DNA of 64,000 nt. It comes from Prinia subflava. Lineage: Eukaryota; Chordata; Aves; Passeriformes; Cisticolidae. Below are positions 19,182 to 33,849 of this stretch, piece by piece (positions within the stretch are counted from its first letter, which is position 1; each line of letters begins with the position of its first letter). The notes under the pieces are model-generated. The model did not search any database. It was not told the origin of the DNA and was given only the letters and a program-made list of their open reading frames with translations. A program made the position numbers and the translations under genes. The DNA lies in the NCBI RefSeq assembly GCF_021018805.1, contig NC_086259.1:15095001-15159000 (forward strand), given 5' to 3'.

Positions 19182-20843
19182 TCACGGCAAGCAGGCAGCC
19201 ACCTGGTAGGCACCCTCGGCCGTGTGCTGCACGCTGTGCTCCTGCAGCAGCCCCAAGTCCAGGAACCGCTCCCCGCACCACATGCACTTGTACTGCTGCT
19301 CGCGGGCGTGCACGCTGTGGTGCTTGTTGAGGTGCTCGCGCTGCTTGAAGGCCTTCTCGCAGGAGGAGCACTTGTAGGGCTTCTCGCCCGTGTGCACGCG
19401 CCGGTGGCGCTGCAGGTCCGAGGCGTACTTGAACCGCTTTTCACAGTCGGGGCACTTGAGGGGCTTCTCGCGGGCCGGGTCGCAGCGGTGCTGCACGAAC
19501 TCCGAGGAGGAGAAGAAACGTCTCTCGCACAGCGTGCACTTGAGCGGCTTCTCGGCGCAGTGGGCCAGCTGGTGCTTCTGCAGAGCCGAGGCCCGCTTGT
19601 AGGACTTGTTGCACACCGCGCACTTGAAGGGCCGCTCCGCGTTCTGCACGCACTTGTGCCGCAGCAGTTCCGAGGACTGGTTGAAGCCTTTCTGGCACAC
19701 GTTGCACTTGAAGAGGTTCTCTATGCCGTGCACGTGCTGGTGGTACACCAGGTGCGAGGGCTGCACGAAGCCCTTCTCGCACAGGTTGCACTTGAAGCGC
19801 TCCTCGGCCTTGTGCGTGCGGCGGTGGCGCATGAGCGCGTACTGCTGCTTGAAGCTCATCTGGCACAGGTCACACTTGAAGGGGCGCTCCTCGCTGTGCG
19901 TGCGCTCGTGCTGCCGCAGGTCCGACGGACGCTTGAAGGCCTTCTGGCACTCCCCGCAGCGGAAGGGCCGCTCCCCGCTGGGCGTGCAGGGGTGCTGCAG
20001 CAGCTCCGAGGACTCCTTGAAGTGCAGCTCGCAGACGTTGCACTTGAAGAGGTGCTCCCCCGAGTGCGCGTACATGTGGCGCACCAGGTGGGAGCGGTGC
20101 TTGAAGGTCTTCTCGCACACCGTGCACTTGTAGGGCCGCTCCGAGCTGTGCGTGCGTTTGTGGTGCACCAGGTGGGAGGACTGGCTGAAGCTCTTGTCGC
20201 ACAGCGTGCACTTGTACGGCTTCTCGCCCGTGTGGATGCGCTCATGCCGGGACAGCTCCGAGAGGTGCTTGAAGGTTTTCTGACAGATGGAGCAGCTATA
20301 GGGCTTCTCCGAGGGGTCGAGAGGCTGCGAATGCTCTACCTCGGGAGACTTGTAGGTCTTCTCACAGATAGAGCACTTCATAGCGTTGCCGTTGTGGACA
20401 TTGTGGTGCTGCGCCAGCGAGGTCAGGAGGGAGAAGCCCATCTTGCAAACCCCACACACAAAGGGCTTCTGCTCCACCTGGATACACTGGTGTTCGAGGA
20501 GGTCGGTGGCCTGGTGGAAGATCTTCAGGCACTGGGTACACTGGAAAGAGCGGTCATGGCCTGGCAAGCACTGGTGCTCGTGGGGGTTGGAGAGGTGAGC
20601 GAGGTCATGGCCGCACACACCGCATTTGTGGGATGGCTCTCCAGCCTGGATGGGGGCGTGCTGGTGGTGCTGCAGCCCGGGGTCCGGCTGGAGCAGGATG
20701 CCGTACACGGCACAGCCCAAGGGGTTGTCAGCAGTGCTGGGAGGGATGGAGTGCTCGGGGAGGGCGGCTGCCCCGGCGTGGTGCTGCTGCGGTGGCGGCG
20801 GCTGCTGTGGTTGCTGCTGTTGCTGCTGCCAGCTTTCTGACAT
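19182..20843 (-). CDS. ZNF319: ZNF319, C2H2 zinc-finger protein
   Basis: 553-aa nuclear protein of the C2H2 zinc-finger class, coded in one exon. It opens MSESWQQQQQQPQQPPPPQQ, matching human MSESWQQPPQTQPQQPQ, followed by the conserved block ENPLGCAVYGILLQPDPGLQ (N for E variants), and ends EGAYQVAACLP as in human. About 16 fingers are visible, from FQCTQCLKIFHQATDLLEHQC to YKCMWCGERFLDLGLLQEHS. Several are degenerate, with Cys replacing the last His (for example ...LLRHKC, ...FVQHRC), which is characteristic of this gene. Linkers of the HTGEKPYKC type join fingers 5-6 and near the C-terminus. The start is the homologous Met at 20843. An in-frame extension upstream is intronic, because TTTTTTTTCCCAAG|C just before the ATG is a splice acceptor from a non-coding 5' exon. 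Sequence-specific DNA targets are unknown to me. Confidence 0.97.
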   Translation of the reverse strand: MSESWQQQQQQPQQPPPPQQHHAGAAALPEHSIPPSTADNPLGCAVYGILLQPDPGLQHHQHAPIQAGEPSHKCGVCGHDLAHLSNPHEHQCLPGHDRSFQCTQCLKIFHQATDLLEHQCIQVEQKPFVCGVCKMGFSLLTSLAQHHNVHNGNAMKCSICEKTYKSPEVEHSQPLDPSEKPYSCSICQKTFKHLSELSRHERIHTGEKPYKCTLCDKSFSQSSHLVHHKRTHSSERPYKCTVCEKTFKHRSHLVRHMYAHSGEHLFKCNVCELHFKESSELLQHPCTPSGERPFRCGECQKAFKRPSDLRQHERTHSEERPFKCDLCQMSFKQQYALMRHRRTHKAEERFKCNLCEKGFVQPSHLVYHQHVHGIENLFKCNVCQKGFNQSSELLRHKCVQNAERPFKCAVCNKSYKRASALQKHQLAHCAEKPLKCTLCERRFFSSSEFVQHRCDPAREKPLKCPDCEKRFKYASDLQRHRRVHTGEKPYKCSSCEKAFKQREHLNKHHSVHAREQQYKCMWCGERFLDLGLLQEHSVQHTAEGAYQVAACLP

Positions 20844-22559
20844 GCTTGGGAAAAAAAATGGGATTTTAGCAGTGATAGCTTCAGCTTCCTGGCTGAAAGG
20901 GTTCAAGTGAAAGCAAAACCAAAAGATTCTGAGATCCTGATTCCCTCAAACTGATCCCCTGAAGCTGAGACCAGAAAATCCAGCCCACAGCCAGGATCCT
21001 GGGAAGAAGAAAGGTGAAGAGACTCCAGAGCCTCCTCCTTAGACCAGCACAAGTTCTTTACGGACTGATTTAGTCTGGCTTTTCCTTCTCTTGGACAGAA
21101 GAACAGGAGGCAGAGGCAAGTGCCTTGAAGACAAGAGGAGGCCCTTCTCCGTGCTGGCTGCGATGTGCTCACACTTGGGAAGGGCGCAGGAAGCAACCCA
21201 GGTATCAGCTCCCTCTGCAAGAAAGAACACAGCTCATGTCAGGTCTTAGAAGAAATGTGGGCAATTCTCTACCAACTTTCTCCCATGGCTCTCTTTGAAA
21301 ACTCTCTTGCAGCCCTGAGCAGCTACCAGGAGGCCAGTGTGGAACTGGAGCCCCACCTGCTCCTGTGCAAAGGGCCTGGGACTAGGAGTTCTCACCCTGG
21401 AGAGGGCTGGGCTCTGCCCAGACACTGCTAGGCACATGTTTGGGTGTCGTGCTCTCATGAGAGGCAGCACAACTGCCCAGGGCCTGCTCAGCTCAGCCTT
21501 GAGTGGGTCACTGGATCTCCAGCACTGTCCCAGAATACTGGTTTCTCTGCACACGCTGTTCCCCAAACACGGTGCAATCAAGAAGCCACTGGGTTAGATT
21601 TTACAGGTGTCAATGCAGATCCTAACATGATCCCACCCCAGCTGAAACAGCTCTCAGGTTCTGCTCCTCGTGCAGCCTGGATATCGAGCCCATTACCCAA
21701 GAGATGTATGCAAAGCATTTCCCCCTCTCTGGGCAGCACTTGTAGACTGGAAGAGCCAGAGAACTCAGGAGAAGATTTGCCCTCAGTGTTACTCTATCCT
21801 CAGACAGAACACAGAACCCACAGGGATCACTCTGTGAAGATAAAAGAAGAGTTAAAGCAGTAGCTTAGCTGAACCTCCTACCAAAGCATGGAATAAAAGT
21901 ACACTGAAGGCAAACAACCTATGCCAGGGCTGCAGCCTGCCCTTGTTACAGAGCATCATCAGGCTTGTGCTCACTGAAAAGTTCCAATCTTTCTAGAGAA
22001 GTCAAATAAAACGTGGCACCAACTTAGAGAAGAATAAGACCCACCAGAGAGAAGCAGACAGCAGCAGTCTGCTTCACATCTCAAGAGATGAGAAGGTGCA
22101 AGCCCTGGTGAGCAGCAGCCACCAACATTCCTGGGCCTCAAGCCCTCAGCCCCATAAGAGCACTGTCGTGTCTGTCTCAAACTACCTGCCCCCAGGGTAA
22201 GGAAATCCTTGGTCTACCACGAGAATTTTTTTAATGTCTAAATCTAACCAATAAAGAGCACCAGAGAATCTCACTTAACAGCATCCCCACCTGCACCGGC
22301 ACTCAGTTGAGACTGGATTGAGCCCCACAGCTGAGGCAGACCCACCTCTGACTGTCGAGACACTTCATTATTTTGTGCTCCAGCACAGTTTCGGGCAGTA
22401 AAGCCCCCAAAGGCCCCATCAGAGCCCTGCCGGCATGCAGGATGCCCTCCTCCTCCTAGAGAGCTCACCTTGACGAAGCAGCGAGGGCTGGCAGTGATGG
22501 TACCTGCACCCGAGCTCGGCGGGACACCAAACTTAGCCCGGCCCTGGCGCCACCTTCCC

Positions 22560-23920
22560 CCGCATACACCGCGAACCCACCGGTTCGCAGGATGAACCCA
22601 CCGGCGACGCATCCCGGCCTAACGGGGAGGGAAGACCGTGCCCCTGGCAGGGAAGAGCGATACCAACCTTGGCTTACCGAGGGCTCTGCGCGGGGACCCG
22701 CATCGGCGCCAGCTCCAGCCTAACTCATCCCTCCGTGGGAGGTGGGAAGCGACAACCATTTAGGGAGCGCGGTCGGGAGCGCAGAGGTACTTTCAAACTG
22801 GCGAGGCGGCCTGCTCGGCATGGCCCGGCCCGCTGCCGCCGGGCCCGGGCCGCCTCAGGGCCGCGGGGCGCGGGGCCGGCCGGGGAGCTCGCAGGCCACC
22901 AGCAGCCGCCGCCGCCGCAGCCCGCGGCCAGGCCCGGCCCGCCGCTCGCCGCTCCCCATCGGGCGGCCCCGCTGGCAGCGCGGGGACGGCGCCCGGAGGC
23001 CTTCACCGCCGCCGCGCCGGGAAGCCCCGCGGTGGGCTCGGGTGTCGGGGGTCGCTGCCCGCCCGGGGCCGCCCCCGCCCCGGCGAGGCGCACACAAAGG
23101 GCGGCGGCGGCGGCCGGGCCGCTCACCTGCGGCGGGAGGAGGCCTCGCCGGCGGCAGGGCCGCGGCCTGCGCGCTGCGCCCGAGCCCCGCGCTGGCGTGG
23201 AGGCGGGAGCCGGGAAGAAGGGAGGGAGGGAGGGAAGGGAGCGAGCGGCGGGCGGGAGCGCAGCGGAGGCAGCGGAGCGGGCCGGGCCGGGGCGGCCGCG
23301 GCGGCGGCGGAGGAGGCGGGGCGGGCGCGGCGGGTGCTGCCCCCTGCCGGGCCGCGCCGGCAACTGCGCGGCCGCCGCCACCGGGGAGCGGGCCGGCCCG
23401 GCGGGGGCCGCGGCCATGAGCGCCGCGCTGGTGGGGTACAGCAGCTCCGAGGAGGAGCAGGAGCGGGAGGAGGAACGGGGGAGCCGGGGCGGCGGCGCGC
23501 AGGGGTCTCCCGGGGCCAGGTGGGTGCGCTGGGGTGGTGGCGGCGGGAGCGCGCGGGAGGCGGCGGGAGCGCGCGGCCTTCCTCCTCCTCTTCCTCGTTC
23601 TCACCGCGCTCCGGTCCCGCAGCTCCGGCCGTCCCCGCCTGCCCGTGCCCGCCGGCCTGCCGGGAGACCCGGACCCGGAGGAGGCGGTGAGCGATGACAG
23701 CTCCCGGCACGGCGGCCGCGTGCGCGGCTTCCCCCACGAGCGGGGCAACTGGGCCACGCACGTCTACCTGCCCTGTAGGTACCGGGCCGCGATCGGGACG
23801 GGACCGGCACCGGGAGGGATGCGGGGTATGGCCGGACGGAACTCAGCCGCTGCGCCTCAGGGTCCCGGCGGGGACCCGCGGCCGGCGCTCCTCTGGCGGC
23901 CCTGACGGCGCTGCCCCGCA
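22560..23920. promoter_or_regulatory. CpG island, ZNF319-USB1 bidirectional promoter
   Basis: Dense CpG and G/C runs, with USB1 starting at 23416 on the plus strand and ZNF319 transcribed away on the minus strand. A minus-strand donor CCGCCGCAG|GTGAGC at 23127/23126 is a good candidate for the end of a non-coding first exon of ZNF319, so the two transcription starts would lie within a few hundred bases. Long open frames on both strands here are GC-driven artefacts. Confidence 0.75.
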
Positions 23921-26903
23921 GACATGGCCCAGGAGGAATTCCTGGAGCTGCTGGAGCTGCTGGTGTCCCGTGCCCGCACCTACGTGCCGTCGCTGGCTCC
24001 CATGGAGGAGTTCCACCTGAGCCTGTCGCAGTGCGTGGTGCTGCGCTACCACTGGATAGAGCCCTTCGTTCGCTCCCTCAGGGAGCGCCTGGCCGCCTTC
24101 CACAGGTGGGTTTGGCGGCGCCCGTCGAGCGCTCCTCACACCCCTGCTCTGCCCTCGGGATCCGTGTTTTGCCAGCATCCACGCCCTAAGGGTGTCCCTG
24201 GCAGCTGGTGCTGGCAGAACATTAAAGCCCTGGGGTTTTTTCCTCACTGCCTCAGATCTGGCACCAGACACATCAGGTTTTGGCTTTCCAGGATCAGGCC
24301 AGAGCTGTGCCATCCCCTAAACCATGGATAGCTTTGTTGCTTACATCTGGCTCAGACACCAGCTGAGCATCAGCTGCCTCAGGGGTTCTGTCACTCTCCA
24401 GGCTTTGGAGAGCTGGAAATGGGAGGGGAATTAATTAATTTAAGCCCCCAAAGGGTCTGGCTGCACCAATTCGGTCTGATTGCAGCATACATTTTCCTGT
24501 ATACATTTGCTTGGTAACAATCCTGGCCCCTCCTCATCTTCCCCCTTTTTTTTTTTATTCCTGCAGCTGAAATAGGATCTTTCTTATTTCAGATTCTTCT
24601 GCGTGGCTGACCAAGTGAAGGTTTACACCAACCAGAACAAAACCAGGTGAGTGCACAGTGGAGCAGCCTGCCTGCCCCAGGAGAAGTCTGAGCAAGGTGC
24701 TAGGTGGATGGGAAGCGTCACCCTGCCTGTCCCACAGTTGGGCTGTGTGACAACACAGTATGTGATCACCTCCAGATCATCTCCAGACATTTCACACCTT
24801 TCCCCAGCCATCTGTACAAAGTTTTAGCTTTGGCGCTGATTCTCTGCAAGCCTTTGGTGTCATTAGCCAGCGAGCACAGCCTGGGGGAGCTGAGTGGAAC
24901 CACCTCTTTTGGCAGCAGTGCCAGTAGTGAAATTTTAGTGCAGGTCTTCCAAGAGCTGGAGAGAAATAGCTGAGATGGTGCTAATTCTCCTGGGCGTCAG
25001 CTCAGAAGCCTGATTCCAACGGAATGCAATTAAGGTTTTTTGAATGTCAAAGCAAAGGTGATTAAAATTGCAAAAAGTTACTGAATCTGGCGGGAAAGGC
25101 AGCCCAAGATAGTCGTGGGTAGGAAAAAGTGGATATGGAACCTTGCGTGACACTTGAGTCTTCTGCTTTCCTCCTGGAGGGGAAGAAATGATGACTCCAA
25201 ATGACTCTAGAAGGTGTCACCCCAACAGTCCTGGAGGAGGTGCTGACTTCTGTGTCACATCTCTCCAGCTTGGTACTTTCCATTCCCTGCTTCCTCTTAC
25301 ACTGTAAAACTTCTCCAGCAGCTTCCACTTTTTTAATGCATCTCTTGCATGAGCATGGCACTCTGCTGAAATTCCCATCCAGTGCATCCTTTGCCTGGAA
25401 AATTAATTTTCATGTCCCAAAAGGTACTGGGTTAATCTAATAAATCTACATGGTTTATCATCCAGTCCTGCTTCTTCCTGCTACCACATCTTCGTTCTTC
25501 TTCAGAATACAATCATCATCCCTGGATGCTTAAACTTGGCATTCCTCAGATATTCTTGTGTTAGGGAGTAGGGAACTTGCCCAGTAGGAATGCAGGGCTA
25601 AGTATTCTTACAGCTGTGCTTTTTGCAGCATGAAAGGGTGCTTGCTGTCTCTCCTTGTGTCTCTCCTTGCCTTTCTTTAGGACCTTTATTGGCTTGGAGG
25701 TCTCAGCTGGGCATTTCCAGCTGCTGGAGCTGGTCTCGGAGGTGGACAGAGTTCTACAGGAATTTGACCTTCCCACATTCTACAAGGTGAGGCGTTTCCT
25801 GCTTACTTCCCTGCCAGTCTAGACATGCTGGCTGGTTCCCTGTGAGATGTTCACTCAAATAAACAGGAGCCAGTTGCAGTGGCTGCCCTGCTGTGTATGG
25901 AAGCAGGGTTGTCCTAGGATAGAACGGGCACTGTGGGAATGAGGACAATCCTTGTGTCTTTGCCTTGAGGCAGCTTTCTTGCACATTAGTCCAGCCTTTT
26001 TGCTTAGCACTAGCTTTGGGAACAGGTTTGGGATTTTGAAGGGCCAGCCCCCAGTTTGTCTGCCTCCAGAGCCGAGCAGGGAGCTCATGTGGGTTATTCA
26101 GAAGTGACCCATGTACCTGCTCCAGGACCAGTGCTGAGAGATTCTCCACAGCTGCAGAGTTGAGCACAGGCAGGCTGGGAACCAGGCAGCCTTGCCCACT
26201 GGTGTCCAAAAGGGCTGGGCTGGGGAGCCCAGGACTCCTCTTGCCTCCAGCACTGTCCATATCAGCTCTGCAGGTGTTGAGTTGGCAGAGGGGACTCCCA
26301 GCTTTGGGATCTTCCAGCCTCTGTGATCCCAGACAGGGCAGCAGCATCATGCCAGATCTCCCACTGTGGCTGTGTGCATCGAGCAAAGCCTCCTTTAGCC
26401 CTCTCATTCCTATCCCTGTTCTGTCTTCAGGACCCTTCGTTCCACATCAGCTTGGCCTGGTGCGTCGGGGACCTGTCTGGCAGGCTGGAAGGGCAGTGTC
26501 TGCGGGAGCTCCAGGTGTGTCCCTGGGTGGTGTGGAGAGCAGGGGGACGGCAGAGCTGGAGCCCAGCCACATCTCCCTGCCAGGGGTGGAGAGTGGGAAA
26601 TTCTCTTCACCCAGCAGGACAGACCTCACTGGGCTGAGGAGCTTTTGGGGGAACATGAGTTAAATCACCCTCCCAAGGGAAGTCAGAGGCTTCCAGCTGC
26701 AAATAGCTTCATCTGTGACTTGCTTCAGAGAGGGAGCTGCCGATTCCATCCTCTGGCAGATCCCCCTCCTGGTACTGACTCCTGCCTCTGTTTTTTAGGA
26801 CATTGTGGACGGGTTTGAGGAGTCAGCATTCCTGCTGCGTATCCAGTGGGAGCAAATCCGCTGCAAATCAGGGAACAAGTACTTCTCCTTTCCCTTGAGG
26901 TAG
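23416..26903 (+). CDS. USB1: USB1, U6 snRNA phosphodiesterase
   Basis: 2H-family 3'-5' RNA exonuclease that trims the oligo(U) tail of U6 snRNA and leaves a 2',3'-cyclic phosphate; nuclear. Seven coding exons: 23416-23519, 23623-23774, 23922-24105, 24593-24646, 25681-25786, 26431-26514, 26799-26903, all with GT-AG borders and consistent phases, giving 262 aa (human 265). It begins [20 protein letters not shown], like human MSAAPLVGYSSSGSE. The conserved core includes [20 protein letters not shown]. Both catalytic HxS motifs are present: FHLSLS (H117, S119) and FHISLAW (H205, S207). It ends [11 protein letters not shown] before TAG. The N-terminal tail is more Glu-rich than human. It shares a CpG promoter with ZNF319. 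Confidence 0.97.
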
Positions 26904-27820
26904 AGGCGAGTGGGGCTGTGCATTTTGGAGCCTCGAGGAGCCTGATGCTGGACTAAGGATTCTTGTGTAGCACAGCTCTGGGTACGTGGGCTGTCACGCA
27001 CCTCCACGCCCTTCTTGCCTGCTCAGCGTCTCTGCGGTGTTTGTGGCCTCAAGTTGAGCCACTTCCAGAGCTGCTGGCTGAAGAAAACTGTGTTTGTAGC
27101 AGATTTCATCCTCGCTGCTGGATGTGCTGCAGTCAGCACCGGCGATTCCAGACATCCCACGGTCTCTAGTTCTGCTGATTTAAAAAAAAAAAAGAAAAAA
27201 AAAATCTTCAAAAGCCATAGATGCCTTATGGGAAGGAGGAAGAAGGTAGCGTGGGAAGCTGCTACTAAAAGGGAGAATGTCTCACACAGTGGGAAGTAGC
27301 ACTACCAGATTGTTGGGAGGCTCTGGGCATGTTTTGAGTCGCACGAGGCAAGGACATGGAGCTGGATCCTCTTCCCTGAGTGTTTTCCTACTGTAAGCCA
27401 GCTCGGACAGATCCTGAGTCATGGTGTGTCCCTCTCACACTGCTGCTGCCTGTGTAGAGACATTTCAGTGTCTGATCCTTTTGCCAAACAACAAGTGCTT
27501 GCTGCCAGGTGTGGGTGAGCCCTGGAACAGACACTGTCAGTGTTTGCCTGAGCTGGGAGGGCAGTGCCCACTGGTGAGTCAAGGGGTGGTGGCTCCTGCC
27601 CAGGCTGCACACTTTTTCCCTGTGGGATCAGCACCCCAGGTGGATGATGGCCCAGGGATTGCAGGCTGGCCATTGTCCCTTGGGAGAAGCTCCTTTTTAA
27701 TCCTTTTCCTCCTGCGAGTTGGTCTCAGGTAGTTGGAACAGGATGCTGATGTGATGCCCTGAGTCTTTTATTCCATGTCTGTCCAGGACTTCTGAGCAGT
27801 AAAAATCTGTCTCCCCATGT

Positions 27821-27826
27821 CATAAA
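27821..27826 (+). other. USB1: Possible USB1 poly(A) signal (variant CATAAA)
   Basis: CATAAA followed by a GT-rich stretch (ttgtgtctgtggtgta), about 0.9 kb after the USB1 stop. I saw no canonical AATAAA between the stop and the MMP15 promoter. An A-rich run lies at 27181-27203. Confidence 0.4.
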
Positions 27827-28815
27827 ATTGTGTCTGTGGTGTATTTCAGCTGTTTCCTTTTAGACACGCACAGCTCCTGCAGGCTTCACGTGAGGCCAAC
27901 GTCTGTAAGTGCTCCTGTGAGCTCTGTGCTGCCTGTCCTGGCACACGAGAACGCCTTTGTCTGTGGGAGCATCTCCATACAGTTGGGATTTGTGTCCCTG
28001 GGAGCATCACAGCCAGTTGCTGCTGCCAGCAGCCTTTTGAAGTCCTTAACAAAAAATCCGATAAATCTTTAGCCAGTTAGTTTCCGGGATGGGGATCTGC
28101 AAGATAAGTTTCTTTTGGGGGAAGGAAAAACAAACAAAGGTAGAGATATATTTAGCCCCTGGGGACTTCAGTGAAACCGGTTTCTCTCAGGTTAATGCTC
28201 AACCACCAGCCCCGGCCGGGCCTGGCACGGCACCCAGTTGTGTAACGCCGGGTGTCAGAGACCCCCGGGGCAGGGAACAATGGCTGTGGGGGTAAAGTCG
28301 GGGGACGTGGGGGCTGCCGGCGGGGCCCGGAGCGGAGCGGCCCGGGGCGGGGGGCTTTGCCCGCGGCCGCACCGCGCACACACGTGCGGGGGGGCGGCCC
28401 CGCCCCTGCGGCCCCGCCCCTGCCCGGCCGAGGCCCCGCCCGTGCCCGGCCCCGGCCCGCCCCGCCCGCTCCCACCGCTCCCGCCGCCGCCGCCGCCGCC
28501 GCCGCGCCCGCCTTCCGCCAGCCGCTCCGGTGCTCCCGGCAGCGGGCAGAGCGCGGCAGGGCAGCCGAGCGCAGCCGGGCCCCGCCGCGCCGCGCCGGCC
28601 GCCCATGTGCCCCGCGCCGCCGTCCTGACCTCACGCACAAAAGGCGGGCCGGGAGGCGAAGGGCCGCGCCTGGCAGCGCCGCCCATGCACCGTGCGCAGC
28701 CCCCCGCGGCCGCTCGGCCCCGGGCCATGAGCGCGGCGTAGCTCCGACACCGCCGCGCTCGGCCCGGCCCGGCCCGGCGCGGCCGGGGGCAGCCGCGACC
28801 CGGCGGCGGCGCGGA

Positions 28816-33224
<4,409 letters not shown>

Positions 33225-33825
33225 CCCTGGCTCCCTCCCCCAAATGCCCCTGCCACCATGGTGCTAAGATGAACCTGACACCCCCTCCCCCTGACACTAC
33301 AGCCTCAGCCCCTCTACCCCATTGTTGCTTGATGGCTCCAGCCTCAGAAAAGGGCGGATGCCCAACCCCCCCAGCCCGTCCAGAGCAGCCGGGCTGGGAC
33401 CGGGGATGGTCATGGGGGGGCTGGAGGGCATCCATGCCCCGCCTGCTGTCTAGTGCCTCTGCGTCCCCCTAGCCACCCCTCAGGCTGCCACCCATCACGT
33501 GCCTGCATCTGCCATGGGTCCCTGCAGGGTCCTTTCCTCCTGTGTGAGCTCGCTGCAGCTTGGCTGGTGAGTGGGGGCTGTTCACAAGTGCTGCGGGCTG
33601 GCAGGTCTCAGCCGCTGGCACCTGCAGTGGTGGGGAAGGGAGGGCTGAGCTCATGGCTATGTTTCATGGCTATTATCCTGTTGAACCACGGGGATACAGG
33701 GATGTGGTGCCTAAGAGTTGGGAGATGCCATTTCTGCAACCCTGCTGCTGCTGCCACTGTGGGACGAAGCCCTGGCACACAGGGCCCTGTGGGCAGGGCA
33801 GCGGGCACGGCCGCCTTGTATGTCC

Positions 33826-33831
33826 ATTAAA
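33826..33831 (+). other. MMP15: MMP15 poly(A) signal ATTAAA
   Basis: ATTAAA about 600 nt after the stop, followed by a G/T-rich tract (cgggtcgggtgtgtgg), a good cleavage/polyadenylation arrangement. The 3' UTR would be 33225 to about 33850. Confidence 0.6.
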
Positions 33832-33849
33832 CGGGTCGGGTGTGTGGAG

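Noticed and set aside
19098..20840. 580-codon plus-strand open frame rich in Leu/Val/His
   Set aside because: Antisense shadow of the ZNF319 zinc fingers; their repeated codons produce a repeated antisense peptide.
22669..23697. 342-codon plus-strand and several minus-strand Arg/Ala/Gly/Pro frames
   Set aside because: CpG-island composition lacks stop codons; the real coding start is USB1 at 23416 in another arrangement with introns.
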